Shown here: positions 25,283-33,990 of the stretch, one piece after another | Position numbering within the stretch: the first letter of the stretch is position 1 | Layout: every line of letters begins with the position of its first letter | Assembly: GCA_027618475.1 (NCBI GenBank) | Contig: JAQCEJ010000047.1 | Coordinates: 1-38,041 of the forward strand | Length of the DNA: 38,041 nucleotides | Reading direction: 5' to 3' | From: Planctomycetota bacterium | Lineage (GTDB): Bacteria; Planctomycetota; Planctomycetia; Planctomycetales; Planctomycetaceae | Translations under genes and position numbers: made by a program | Notes under the pieces: model-generated | The model's database searches: none | The model's input: only the letters and a program-made list of their open reading frames with translations | Told to the model about the DNA's origin: nothing

Positions 25283-26218
25283 TTATCGGTTCGTCGCACT
25301 CATGACACGCCAGCGCCCCGTTGTATCGTTCGCTTCGTAGAAGAGACGCGACGAACCGTCGTCGAGTTCGATGACGCACGGCTCTGAGACTTTGACCTCC
25401 TGATAGTCGCCACCGTAATCGAGACAGATCCCGGGGTCTTTTTTCCAATCGATTCCATCGAAAGAGGTCGCCGAGAGAATACGGCCGTGGATCGGTTCGG
25501 TGCACCAGCCGGCGTAATACATTCGATAATTACCATTCGGCAGACGGATCACCTCCGGTGCGTAAACGGTGAGCGATTCGAGTTCTCCTTCTTGAGCGAT
25601 ACCGGTATGAGATTCGATCGTGAAGTTGACGCCGTCGTTTGAAATCGCACTCACGATTCTCCGCTGGATATCGGCGTGTCGGGCATAGGGAGCGCGGTGA
25701 ACGTACAATCGAGTTCGCGACTCGTCGTCGTACACGCCGCGCGGCGAACCGTACGCATAAACGTCGTCTCCGATGCGAACCCCAGGTTCGGGGGTCCAAT
25801 GAAGCCCATCATTAGAACGTGCACTCATTACCCGGCTCGGCTGATCAAGACACGACCCCTCGAAATACATGCGATACCCCCCGTCGGGATGCGGAATCAC
25901 ATCGGGGCAGAGTACCCGCAGCGTGGCATCCGGCGAGAACGGTTCAAGCCGGTTTCCCGGCTCCTTGTCCCAATGCACAGCATCGCTGGATATCGCACTC
26001 TTGATCACCGCTGTCGAATCGTCAAACCCCCGATCGCCGTAGATGAGAGCCGAATAATACATCCGGAATCGCCCGTCGCGCAGGCGAGTTACATTCGGAG
26101 TAATTGCATGACACACTCCCCGAGGAGATTGTTCCTCGATCGAAATACGAAAATCCTTCACCCAGTTCACACCGGGATCGGTCTTATGAAAATGAACCGA
26201 TTTCCAAAGTGGAGGCAT
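25283..26218 (-). CDS. Five-bladed propeller glycoside hydrolase-like protein (GH43/GH32/GH130-like)
   Basis: A 311-residue protein with four clear copies of a two-part repeat. The first part is an R(L/P).(D/N)G.(F/Y)RMYY strand near residues 45-57, 109-121, 225-237 and 284-296. The second is an S(A).S.DG..W...PG hairpin near 72-88, 130-147, 188-203 and 247-263. A final VMSATNR closes the ring. This is the pattern of five-bladed propeller hydrolases (GH32/43/62/68/130). No signal peptide is visible, so it may act in the cytoplasm on oligosaccharides, or as a phosphorylase-like enzyme. It converges on the TolB-like gene with 6 bp between them and is divergent from the MFS transporter. The exact substrate is unknown. 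Confidence 0.8.
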   Translation of the reverse strand: MPPLWKSVHFHKTDPGVNWVKDFRISIEEQSPRGVCHAITPNVTRLRDGRFRMYYSALIYGDRGFDDSTAVIKSAISSDAVHWDKEPGNRLEPFSPDATLRVLCPDVIPHPDGGYRMYFEGSCLDQPSRVMSARSNDGLHWTPEPGVRIGDDVYAYGSPRGVYDDESRTRLYVHRAPYARHADIQRRIVSAISNDGVNFTIESHTGIAQEGELESLTVYAPEVIRLPNGNYRMYYAGWCTEPIHGRILSATSFDGIDWKKDPGICLDYGGDYQEVKVSEPCVIELDDGSSRLFYEANDTTGRWRVMSATNR

Positions 26219-26416
26219 TCGTTATTCCTTAACCATAAGTGTCGCCGCCGCCATCTTACGATTTCGCATCTCACAAACCAAGAAACAAGGGGGGTGTGAG
26301 TACGCTTGCTATCGTCATCAATCTTCAGCTGATTGTCGCTATCGCTTGTCCCGTCGCGTCGAGTGCTGCACAATGCAGGCTCCCCATCAATCGATGTCGC
26401 GACGGAGAGACCGCCG

Positions 26417-27802
26417 ATGAATCAACACGATGCAATCGAGACGCCCCCCCCTTCCGTCGAAAAACCGACGAATGTCCGCTGGATCGTCTTCGCACTCGCC
26501 TGTGGCACGTCGTGGATGCTGTATTTTCACCGGTATGCGTTTTCCCTGGTCAAGACATTTCTGATTACCGAGTGGGACGTCAGCAAGGAAGAATTGGGCT
26601 ATGTCGACAGCGTCTTCAGCATTTGCTATGCGATCTTTCAAGTCCCTGCCGGGTTAATCGCCGATTTTCTCGGCACGCGATTATTTCTGGCGGCATGCAT
26701 CGGCGTCTGGTCGGGAGCGGTCTACGGCCAGACGCTCGCCACCAATACAACGGGTCTGGCGTGGGCCCTCGGTTTTTCGGGAATGGCCCAGGCGGGGACG
26801 TATCCCATGCTCAACAAGGTCTCTCGGCTTTGGTTTCCCTCATCGATCCGCACGACGTTGCAAGGCTGGATCGGTGTCTTCTTCGGACGCCTCGGCGGAT
26901 TCAGTTCGCACCTGATCATCATGGCGCTGGCCATCGGGTTGTTCCACATGCCCTGGCAATCGGCAATTCGATGGGCCGCACTTGCCGGTCTGGTGTTGAT
27001 GGTGCTGTTTTATCTTTTCTTTCGCGATAAACCGCGAATGAGTTCGCACATCAACGAGGCCGAGATCGCACTCATCGAACATAGCACGCCGTCGCCGGTC
27101 TTGACTGACGAGAATCTCCCCGAGGGAGGGGGTGTTTCCGACGCAGTCGTTCCTCCCGAAAAACCGTCGATCTGGAAAGTGCTAGCCAGTCGCAACGGGT
27201 TGACGTTCGTCTGGCTGATGGTGCAGACATTCTTGAGTACGCTCGCCGATCAATTCTTCGTCGGTTGGGTCTCGCTCTTCTTCAAAGAGTCGTTCAAAGT
27301 CACGCCGATCTGGCTGGGGATACTCGCGGGAATGCCACTGCTGGGTGGAGCCGTCGGCGGTGTGCTCGGGGGGATGCTCAACGACCGCCTGATGGCCCGC
27401 GGCGTGTCGCGGCGCTGGGCACGTTCGAGCGTCGGCCTGATGGGCAAAGGAACCGCCGGCATCCTGCTCGCGGTCGGAGTCTTCTTCTTTCTCGACAATA
27501 TGTATGCGATGTGCGTGTTGCTGGTCGTCGTCAAAATCTTCTGCGATTTCAGTCTCTCGTCAACGTGGGGAACGGTCACCGACATCAGCGGCAAATACTC
27601 GGCGACCGTCTTCGCCGTCAACAACGGCATGGCAAGCGGGGCGATGATTCTGATGTCCCCCATCATCGGCAAGATCGCCGACGCGTATCAAGGCTGGACC
27701 GAAGTGCTGCTGCTGGTCGCGGGGATCTTCGTCGCGTGTGCGCTGACCTGGCTGATGATCAACGCCGAGCGGGAACTCTTTCCCGATGAAAACATTGCAT
27801 GA
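26417..27802 (+). CDS. MFS transporter, anion:cation symporter/sugar-acid permease type
   Basis: The 461-residue protein has about 12 membrane helices in two halves joined by a polar loop around residues 210-255. Helix 1 contains W..Y..R, and the first cytoplasmic loop reads LIADFLGTRLFLAA, the conserved MFS loop 2-3 signature. The C-half includes GGMLNDRLMARGVSRRWAR, the second copy. Sequence style is that of ACS-family hexuronate, sulfate-ester or organic-acid importers, but the substrate cannot be named. ATG 26417 is chosen over an earlier start at 26333 because GGAGAG lies upstream and the fold begins soon after. Its neighbours suggest carbohydrate uptake. Confidence 0.85.
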   Translation: MNQHDAIETPPPSVEKPTNVRWIVFALACGTSWMLYFHRYAFSLVKTFLITEWDVSKEELGYVDSVFSICYAIFQVPAGLIADFLGTRLFLAACIGVWSGAVYGQTLATNTTGLAWALGFSGMAQAGTYPMLNKVSRLWFPSSIRTTLQGWIGVFFGRLGGFSSHLIIMALAIGLFHMPWQSAIRWAALAGLVLMVLFYLFFRDKPRMSSHINEAEIALIEHSTPSPVLTDENLPEGGGVSDAVVPPEKPSIWKVLASRNGLTFVWLMVQTFLSTLADQFFVGWVSLFFKESFKVTPIWLGILAGMPLLGGAVGGVLGGMLNDRLMARGVSRRWARSSVGLMGKGTAGILLAVGVFFFLDNMYAMCVLLVVVKIFCDFSLSSTWGTVTDISGKYSATVFAVNNGMASGAMILMSPIIGKIADAYQGWTEVLLLVAGIFVACALTWLMINAERELFPDENIA

Positions 27803-27872
27803 GTTTAATTGGCCTGTACGATCCCTCATACCATCCACAACAAGTTAGTTATCCGAACAATCCAGCTCAGAT

Positions 27873-27880
27873 AAAGGAGG
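27873..27880 (+). promoter_or_regulatory. Strong Shine-Dalgarno sequence before the sialidase-like gene
   Basis: AAAGGAGG is a near-complete anti-16S match ten bases before ATG 27891. It fixes the start of the sialidase-like gene and is stronger than most ribosome binding sites in the window. Confidence 0.7.
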
Positions 27881-27890
27881 CGTTTTTCTG

Positions 27891-28985
27891 ATGAGACGAT
27901 GGGATTACACCTTGATGGACCTGAAGTCCATTTATCGAACTGTCTTTGTTGTCACGCTCTTTGGACAAGTGGTACATGCTCAAGACACCGGGACTTTTGA
28001 CAATCCTAGGGTTATCTGGGACGTTTCGCGCATTGAAGACCGCGACGAATGCCGAATTGAGTTTCCCGATCTCATTTGGTTCCGTGGGGACTGGTACTGC
28101 ATCTTCCGTGAAGGCTTTGTACATGGGAACGACGATTCCGGAAGAGCTCGATTAATCCGTAGTACCGATAGAACAGCGTGGGAATCGGTAAAGTTGTTTG
28201 AGTGGGATGGTGGTGATATTCGGGATCCGCGGTTGTCGATCACACCCGAAGGCGCGCTGATGATCAATGCCTCGATCTATTATGTATCTCACAGCGGAAC
28301 GCCGAATTCAGAACAGGAACACGAGGTCTCACGTCAGTCGACTACATGGCTGTCGCGTGATGGTCATACGTGGAGCACCGCACATGCCTGTCCGACAGGT
28401 GTCAATACCTGGCGCTGGGATGTCACGTGGCACAGGGGTATGGGTTACAGCGTGGCCTATACCGGTAAGGATGGATATGGCGCACTTTACCGGACACGCG
28501 ACGGACGCAACTGGCGGCTCCTCGTCGATGACTTTTTTCCCGAATCTGGCGGCACCGAAGCGGCTCTCGCATTTCCCTCAGAAAATTTGGCGGTCTGCCT
28601 GCTGAGACAACCTTCAACCAAGGAAGGCAAACTCGTGCACGCAAAGCTTGGCATTGGACATGGACCATCATGACAGAATTGGAATTGGATGGAGATTAGC
28701 GCGGCATGGGAAAATGGAAACACCAGCACTCCGACTGAAGGAGCACCCGCTCCGTTCGCCGGCCCCAAGCTGGTAAGTTTGAGCGACGGACGTGTGGTGG
28801 CTTCTGGTCGCAATCTTGGCTTATGGTTGCTCGACGTGGAAACCGGACTGCTCACCCAGTTCGCACAGCCGATCGGGAATTCGTATCCCGGCGTGGTTGA
28901 GTACGAGGAAAAACTGTGGGTCACATCCGGTACCGCCAATGTGGACGCCGTCGTATTTTCGGCATTCGACATCCCTGCGAAGTAA
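27891..28985 (+). pseudogene. Sialidase-like (Asp-box propeller) secreted protein, interrupted by in-frame TGA
   Basis: The reading frame runs from ATG 27891 to TAA 28985, but a TGA at 28671-28673 splits it into 260 and about 103 codons. Both parts are in the same frame and continue one fold: GIGHGPS, stop, QNWNWMEI, then further propeller strands (VSLSDGRVVASGRN, GVVEYEEKLWVTSG). A signal peptide ends near residue 30 (VVHA-QD). Asp-box motifs (S.D....W) lie at about 91-97, 155-161 and 202-208. Sialidase/exo-alpha-sialidase-like propellers of this kind are common secreted proteins in planctomycetes; sialate is not necessarily the substrate. It could be a pseudogene, a sequencing error or a readthrough site (the stop is followed by C). 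Confidence 0.75.
28689..28985 (+). CDS. C-terminal piece of the split sialidase-like protein
   Basis: An in-frame ATG at 28689, 15 bp after the TGA, opens a 98-residue frame that would encode only the last propeller strands. There is no clear Shine-Dalgarno, and no signal peptide. It is probably not an independent gene; it is listed because it could be called as one. Confidence 0.35.
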   Translation: MEISAAWENGNTSTPTEGAPAPFAGPKLVSLSDGRVVASGRNLGLWLLDVETGLLTQFAQPIGNSYPGVVEYEEKLWVTSGTANVDAVVFSAFDIPAK

Positions 28986-28997
28986 TGAAATCGAATT

Positions 28998-29091
28998 GAG
29001 GAGGGTGTTCGGGTCACTGGATGATCACGTCGGTCCCTATGGTAGTATCGTCGGGCTGGTCGTTGGTGCGATCGTCATACTACTCCCTTGA
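28998..29091 (+). pseudogene. Possible remnant of a small membrane protein gene (GlsB/YeaQ-like C-terminus)
   Basis: Between the split sialidase gene and the sulfatase, a plus-strand frame ending at 29091 reads GPYGSIVGLVVGAIVILLP before its stop. This looks like the last helix of a transglycosylase-associated (GlsB/YeaQ/YmgE) protein. The upstream part of such a gene is missing, since the same frame runs antiphase through the sialidase gene. This is a weak call based on about 30 residues. Confidence 0.25.
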
Positions 29092-29127
29092 GGAAAAATT
29101 TTTCGTTATTCACTGGATACAACTCAC

Positions 29128-30507
29128 ATGAATTCACATATTTTGCACTTTGTTATCGTCTTGCTCCTCTTGATCGCCCCGCTTCCCGCCAATGAACTAC
29201 CATCCCCCCCTAACATCCTCATTCTCTATGTCGACAACCTCGGCTACGGCGATCTTGGGTGCTATGGCAACGACAAAATCCTCTCACCACGCATCGATAC
29301 GCTCGCGGCAGAAGGTGTTCGCTGCACCGATTTTTACACAGCAGCGCCAAGTTGCTCGCCGTCGCGCGGGGCGTTGCTTACCGGACGTCATCCGTTGCGA
29401 AACGGGTTGAATCATCAGCTCAGTCCTGACGAAAACCTGCGCGGTGAAGGACTGCCGCAATCAGAGACGTTGATTCCGCAATATCTGCACGAAGCCGGTT
29501 ATGTCTGCGGAGCCTTCGGAAAATGGAACATCGGATTCGCCCCCGGTTCGAGGCCGACTGAGCGCGGGTTCGACGAGTTTTTCGGGCACGCCTCGGGGAA
29601 CATTCATTACTTCAAACATCTGTATCACAACCAGAATGACCTGCGACAGGGAACCATAACTGTGGACCGTCGCGGCGAGTATGCGACCGACCTGTTCGCC
29701 GACGCGGCGATCGATTTCATGAAAAGACACCATGACCGGCCGTGGCTGGTTTACCTCCCCTTTAACGCCGTTCATTTCGTCAGCAGTGTGAATGTTGAAG
29801 AGGGAGAAGAACCGTCGTGGCAAGTCCCCGGTGAATATCTCGAACGTTACGGTTACGACGCCGACGAGACCGACGAGCAGAAACGGTTCCATGCCGTTGT
29901 TACATCTCTCGATGACGCTGTGGGACGTGTTATCGACCGCGTCGACGAGCTGGGACTGAAGGAAAAGACATTCGTGCTGTTTATCTCCGACAACGGGGCC
30001 TTTATGCTCAAAGATCGCGGGCTGGAAGTTCAATCGAACAAACCGCTGCGCGACGGCGGCGTAACGACCTATGAAGGGGGCATCCGCGTCCCGGCAATTC
30101 TGTGTTGGCCGGGGACGATCCCCCCGGGAACGGTTTGCGACAATATGCTGTCGACGCTCGACGTGTTGCCGACTTTACTGACGCTCAGCGGAATAGAAAC
30201 TGACGATGAGATCGTATTCGACGGTATCGACATGCTTCCCCTGCTGAAAAGGGAAGCAACCGACAACGCCGAGCGGACGATGCACTGGGTGTGGAATCAA
30301 GGCCGACGTCAAAATTGGGAAGCGATGCGTCGCGGGGAATGGAAGATCGTACGCCAATCGCCAGAGCAGCCCTGGGAGCTTTATGATCTCACCCATGATA
30401 TCGGCGAGACAAAAAACCTCTCTGCAGAACATCCGGAACACGTGAAGGAGTTGGCAATGTCATTCACGATATGGCAGACCGGAATAACACGCGATGACAA
30501 CAATTGA
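29128..30507 (+). CDS. Secreted arylsulfatase-type sulfatase
   Basis: A 459-residue protein with a Sec signal peptide (residues 1 to about 22) and the type I sulfatase signature C76-S-P78-S79-R80 followed by GALLTGR. C76 would be converted to formylglycine by an anaerobic or aerobic maturase elsewhere. Metal-site stretches are VDNLGYGDLGCYG (about 35-47), where N37 replaces the usual second Asp, and FISDNGAF (about 288-295). Other blocks are GKWNIGF and a GGIRVPAILCWPG core. It hydrolyses sulfate esters, probably of polysaccharides, in the periplasm or outside. Planctomycetes carry many such genes. It lies downstream of the MFS and sialidase-like genes, consistent with glycan foraging. Confidence 0.9.
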   Translation: MNSHILHFVIVLLLLIAPLPANELPSPPNILILYVDNLGYGDLGCYGNDKILSPRIDTLAAEGVRCTDFYTAAPSCSPSRGALLTGRHPLRNGLNHQLSPDENLRGEGLPQSETLIPQYLHEAGYVCGAFGKWNIGFAPGSRPTERGFDEFFGHASGNIHYFKHLYHNQNDLRQGTITVDRRGEYATDLFADAAIDFMKRHHDRPWLVYLPFNAVHFVSSVNVEEGEEPSWQVPGEYLERYGYDADETDEQKRFHAVVTSLDDAVGRVIDRVDELGLKEKTFVLFISDNGAFMLKDRGLEVQSNKPLRDGGVTTYEGGIRVPAILCWPGTIPPGTVCDNMLSTLDVLPTLLTLSGIETDDEIVFDGIDMLPLLKREATDNAERTMHWVWNQGRRQNWEAMRRGEWKIVRQSPEQPWELYDLTHDIGETKNLSAEHPEHVKELAMSFTIWQTGITRDDNN

Positions 30508-30572
30508 AACACCCTGTCACAAGTGTGAGAGCACGGTTACGGTTATCGTTCTACCCGGTACCAAATCGAACT

Positions 30573-31475
30573 CTAACCCGCGAGTGACGTCTCCGGCCAG
30601 TGAAGCAGCTCCAACCGGATGAGCTCCTGCACCACCTGGTCGATATCTGCCGGGCGGCGCAGGGGGTGCTTGGCGAGCAGGCGGTTGACGAACGCGACCA
30701 CCTCGTCCGATGCCTCGGGACACCACGTCAACAACAGTGGTGGGCGTTGTTCGCGGTGTTGCCGCATCACCTCGGCGGTGGTTTTCCCTTGAAACGGTAA
30801 ATGGCCGGTGAGCAGGCGATAAAGCAGAATGCCTAAACTGTAGAGGTCGCGGCTGATGACCGACGAACATTCGCTTGTAAACGCTTCGGGTGCCGTGTAT
30901 GTGATCGTGCCGGTGAAAATGTCGGATCGAGGGATTTCGGAGTTCCGCGCGACGGGTTGGGCGAATCCGAGATCGATCAATTTGATGGCTCCACCAGGAA
31001 GCAATGCGATGTTTTCGGGTTTGATGTCGCCGTGCACAAAACCGGCATCGATCAGATGCTTCAAACCGAGTGCACATTGCCGGGCGATCCACAGACTTTC
31101 GCGAACCGGCATCTGAAAAACCACATCGAGATGTCGCGCGAGTGTATTTTCCCCGAGCCATTCCATGAGAACAGCAGGACGTTCGAAACTGACCGGCGTT
31201 TCCCAGACCCTGACCACATACGGACTCTGCACGGCAGCGGCGACTTCGAGTTCGTTTTTGAGAATCTGGCAGGCTGTCGGATCTTCAGCCCATTCTTCAC
31301 GGAGTTGCTTCAGCGCGAAAGCTTCACCGCTTGCGGAATCGCGGACCTGCCAGACGTCGGCAATCGCGCCGCGCGACACCAGCTGCAACATCTCGTAGTC
31401 GGAGAGCCCCCAGGTCGGAGTCGATTCGATTTCGGTGTCGAAGCTCCATTCGCCAGCATCGAATTCGATGGTCAT
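30573..31475 (-). CDS. Eukaryote-like Ser/Thr protein kinase (non-RD type), cytoplasmic
   Basis: The 300-residue protein is essentially one kinase domain. It shows a degenerate glycine loop (VSRGAIADVW, 33-42), the ATP-anchoring K56 in FALKQL, the catalytic loop HGDIKPEN with D150, K152 and N155, a DLG metal motif at 168-170 in place of DFG, and APE at 195-197. The Arg before the catalytic Asp is Gly, so it is a non-RD kinase and may not need activation-loop phosphorylation. No membrane segment or sensor domain is present. It could be a stand-alone signalling kinase with unknown substrate. The key catalytic residues are present, so activity is plausible. Confidence 0.88.
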   Translation of the reverse strand: MTIEFDAGEWSFDTEIESTPTWGLSDYEMLQLVSRGAIADVWQVRDSASGEAFALKQLREEWAEDPTACQILKNELEVAAAVQSPYVVRVWETPVSFERPAVLMEWLGENTLARHLDVVFQMPVRESLWIARQCALGLKHLIDAGFVHGDIKPENIALLPGGAIKLIDLGFAQPVARNSEIPRSDIFTGTITYTAPEAFTSECSSVISRDLYSLGILLYRLLTGHLPFQGKTTAEVMRQHREQRPPLLLTWCPEASDEVVAFVNRLLAKHPLRRPADIDQVVQELIRLELLHWPETSLAG

Positions 31476-31640
31476 GTCGCCGTTTTCCCTCGCAAATTAT
31501 TACGATTCGTCATTCTGATATATCGGTTGAACCGCTGCGGACGATCCAATTCGAGCCGGAAACGTCGGGTTGTTCCGGGATTGCAATGTATCGGCATCTT
31601 CGTGAACCACGAAACAGGAAGCGGGAATTCGGGTACGAAA

Positions 31641-31680
31641 AAAGAAAGAGCCCCCGGTCATCGACCGAGGGCTCTTTTGT
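31641..31680 (-). terminator. Rho-independent terminator for the 761-residue protein gene
   Basis: A strong hairpin AAGAGCCC (31646-31653) against GGGCTCTT (31669-31676), extended inward by CGGT/ACCG, is bordered by an A-rich run at 31637-31645. On the minus strand this reads as a GC stem followed by a T-rich tract, just after the stop of the gene at 31705. A T-run on the other side (31673-31682) makes it potentially bidirectional. Confidence 0.8.
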
Positions 31681-31704
31681 TTGAAACATGGCACAACAGC
31701 GATT

Positions 31705-33990
31705 TTATTCGACCACGATCGTCAACCAGCCGTTGAGGGGCTTGATCTTGCGAACATGGGCAACAAAGTCGGGTCGATTGTTCTTTCGCTTCACGCGGAC
31801 GGCGCTGTCGACCGTACGATCGGGCAACTGCGAATCGAACTTCTTGCGAATGACCCCCGCTTGAGCAATCTGCTGGGCGACGCTTTCGGGCTGTTCGACG
31901 GGAGCAACAGCCACGATACCGCGCGTTACCAGAATGCTTTCGTCATTGACTTCGAAATTGAGCGGAATCGTGATTTCCTGAGTTGGGATATCGTCTTTTC
32001 CTTCCTGCTTGAAACCGCTACGCAGCACAAGCACCAGCGATCCTGCCGAGACTTTCATGCGAATCGGGTCGGTCGCCGCGAATACGAATGTGTTCGGTCC
32101 GGCTTCTTCCCCTTCCACGATTTCCGGTTTGGGTAACGAGACTTCTCGGCCGAGCAGTTCGCGAAACTGGGTTTCGAGTTCGGTACGAACTTCATCATCG
32201 GTCATGGTCTTACCGGCAAAGTCGAGACGATCGAGAGCATTATTCATGTTCGATTCATGAACCTGCACGACCAGACCGCTTTCGGTGTCGAAGTGACGGG
32301 GTGCAATACCGCCGCCGAGTTCGCCATGCGACATCAATCGTTGATTCGCCCAGAGATGGCTTTCGGTCGAAACATATCGGGCAGCCGATGCCTCCAGATT
32401 ATTATCTCGCAGTTTCTGAAATACGTCGCGCTGCATATCGTCGGTCGCCTTGGCGAACTGGCCGTCGACTTCTTCGTCGAACTGCGGAAGCACGCGGTCT
32501 TCGACGCGGCTGGCAGCAATGGCCTCGGCTTGGGGACGGAGGCGATTGGCCTCGGACAACGCGATCGTTCGTCCGATTCCCCGTAGAATCGGAAGCCCGC
32601 TGAGCATCGTGTCGGCATCGAAATTATAGTTGTTGGCATCGACGCCGATTCGCGCCGGCGTGGAATAAAACTCTTCGTCTCTGAAGAGAATTTCTTTTCG
32701 GGCCTCGAAGTAGTGCGTCCCTTCGGTGTAAATCGTGGCCTGTTTTTTGTCTCCCGAGGTATTGCTGTTGACGGTTCCGTTGACGGTGATATCAAATCGA
32801 ATGCCGTTCGATTCAGGAAGCAGATCGATGCCGACGTCGCTGACCGTCGTTTGTTCTCCGGTCACGTAGGCACCGAGAATGCAGTCGATCACGTCGCCAT
32901 GTTCTTCACGTTCTTCGGCGATGACATGCTGCAGAAATTTTTCGGACGCGACAATTTTGAGATTGTAGTTGAAGTACGTTTCGCGAAGTGCTGCCGTCAG
33001 CTCTGCCCCGCCGTCGGGACTCGACGCTTTGATCTGGTCAAAGACATTTCGTACGGTTTCGGCACTTTGCCGGGATCCCGATGCTTCATAGGCTTCGAGT
33101 GCCGCCATCAGTTCTGCCAGTTGAGCACGAAGTTGTTCGTTCGAGTCGGAAGATGGGGCCGACTGTGCGACCGCAAGATAGTACGACAGAGAGTTACCGA
33201 GATCGGCGAAAATCGGCTGGGACAGGAATTCCTGTTGCGTCGGTTCCGGAAGTTGGTCGCTGGAACCGAGCCGTTGTACGACAAAGGTCAATCGTTCTAA
33301 ACCGGCAGGGTTTTGGACTGGTTGTTGTCGCAATTCATTGAGGTTTTCAGCATGGACGTAGGTCAGCCATCCCTCCCCGTTTTGTCGCGTACCCAGGTAT
33401 TGATGCAGCGCATCGAGGTTGGACAACACCGTTTGACGGGCAGAATCGATCATCACATCGCGTGAGGCTGTGGGGTTCGTTTCCAATGTATTGAGGATCG
33501 CAGTGGCGATAATCAGCCTTCGATTCAACTTACCGTGCAAGTCGATCAGCTTGTCGTGGATCGATCGATACCGAGGATCGGCGATCGACTTGGCCATGAC
33601 GGCCAGACGATTTTCCAGTTGATGAATCAGTGCGTGCTGACCCGCGAGATCGGGAGTTTCTTCGTACAACCTGGTGACGAGTTCCGAGGTTTCCTCACTC
33701 CAGGTCGTCCAGTTGCCGTCGAGAACGGCGAACGCTTCGAAAGAAAGATCTCCAGGGGTTTCCGATGGGAGAATTCCACTGAGGCCGGGAGCAGACGACG
33801 AAGCCGTTTCTGTGGTCGCCGCCGCGTCATCTTCGAGTGCGTGTGTCACCTGGACCATTCCGGAGGCGATAAACGCCACCGGAACTAGCAGCAGAAAGCT
33901 GGCACCGCAATACCATGCCAGGCGCTGTGATTTCAATCGACCAAAGATGGCCGATCGGTTCTTGCTGGCCAATCTTGAAAAACGGTACAT
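31705..33990 (-). CDS. Large anchored or secreted protein of unknown function
   Basis: I do not recognise this 761-residue protein. It has a positively charged N-terminus and one hydrophobic segment at about 27-50 (WYCGASFLLLVPVAFIASG), which could be a signal peptide or anchor. An acidic/Ser-rich linker follows (about 53-80). The middle is rich in long helices with many Leu, Gln and Glu (about 90-350), and the C-terminal half is beta-rich with KVSAGSLVLVLRSGF and ITIPLNFEV. There are no visible catalytic motifs. The size and layout resemble planctomycete-specific periplasmic proteins. It is transcribed alone, with its own terminator, and is divergent from the helicase gene. Confidence 0.7.
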   Translation of the reverse strand: MYRFSRLASKNRSAIFGRLKSQRLAWYCGASFLLLVPVAFIASGMVQVTHALEDDAAATTETASSSAPGLSGILPSETPGDLSFEAFAVLDGNWTTWSEETSELVTRLYEETPDLAGQHALIHQLENRLAVMAKSIADPRYRSIHDKLIDLHGKLNRRLIIATAILNTLETNPTASRDVMIDSARQTVLSNLDALHQYLGTRQNGEGWLTYVHAENLNELRQQPVQNPAGLERLTFVVQRLGSSDQLPEPTQQEFLSQPIFADLGNSLSYYLAVAQSAPSSDSNEQLRAQLAELMAALEAYEASGSRQSAETVRNVFDQIKASSPDGGAELTAALRETYFNYNLKIVASEKFLQHVIAEEREEHGDVIDCILGAYVTGEQTTVSDVGIDLLPESNGIRFDITVNGTVNSNTSGDKKQATIYTEGTHYFEARKEILFRDEEFYSTPARIGVDANNYNFDADTMLSGLPILRGIGRTIALSEANRLRPQAEAIAASRVEDRVLPQFDEEVDGQFAKATDDMQRDVFQKLRDNNLEASAARYVSTESHLWANQRLMSHGELGGGIAPRHFDTESGLVVQVHESNMNNALDRLDFAGKTMTDDEVRTELETQFRELLGREVSLPKPEIVEGEEAGPNTFVFAATDPIRMKVSAGSLVLVLRSGFKQEGKDDIPTQEITIPLNFEVNDESILVTRGIVAVAPVEQPESVAQQIAQAGVIRKKFDSQLPDRTVDSAVRVKRKNNRPDFVAHVRKIKPLNGWLTIVVE

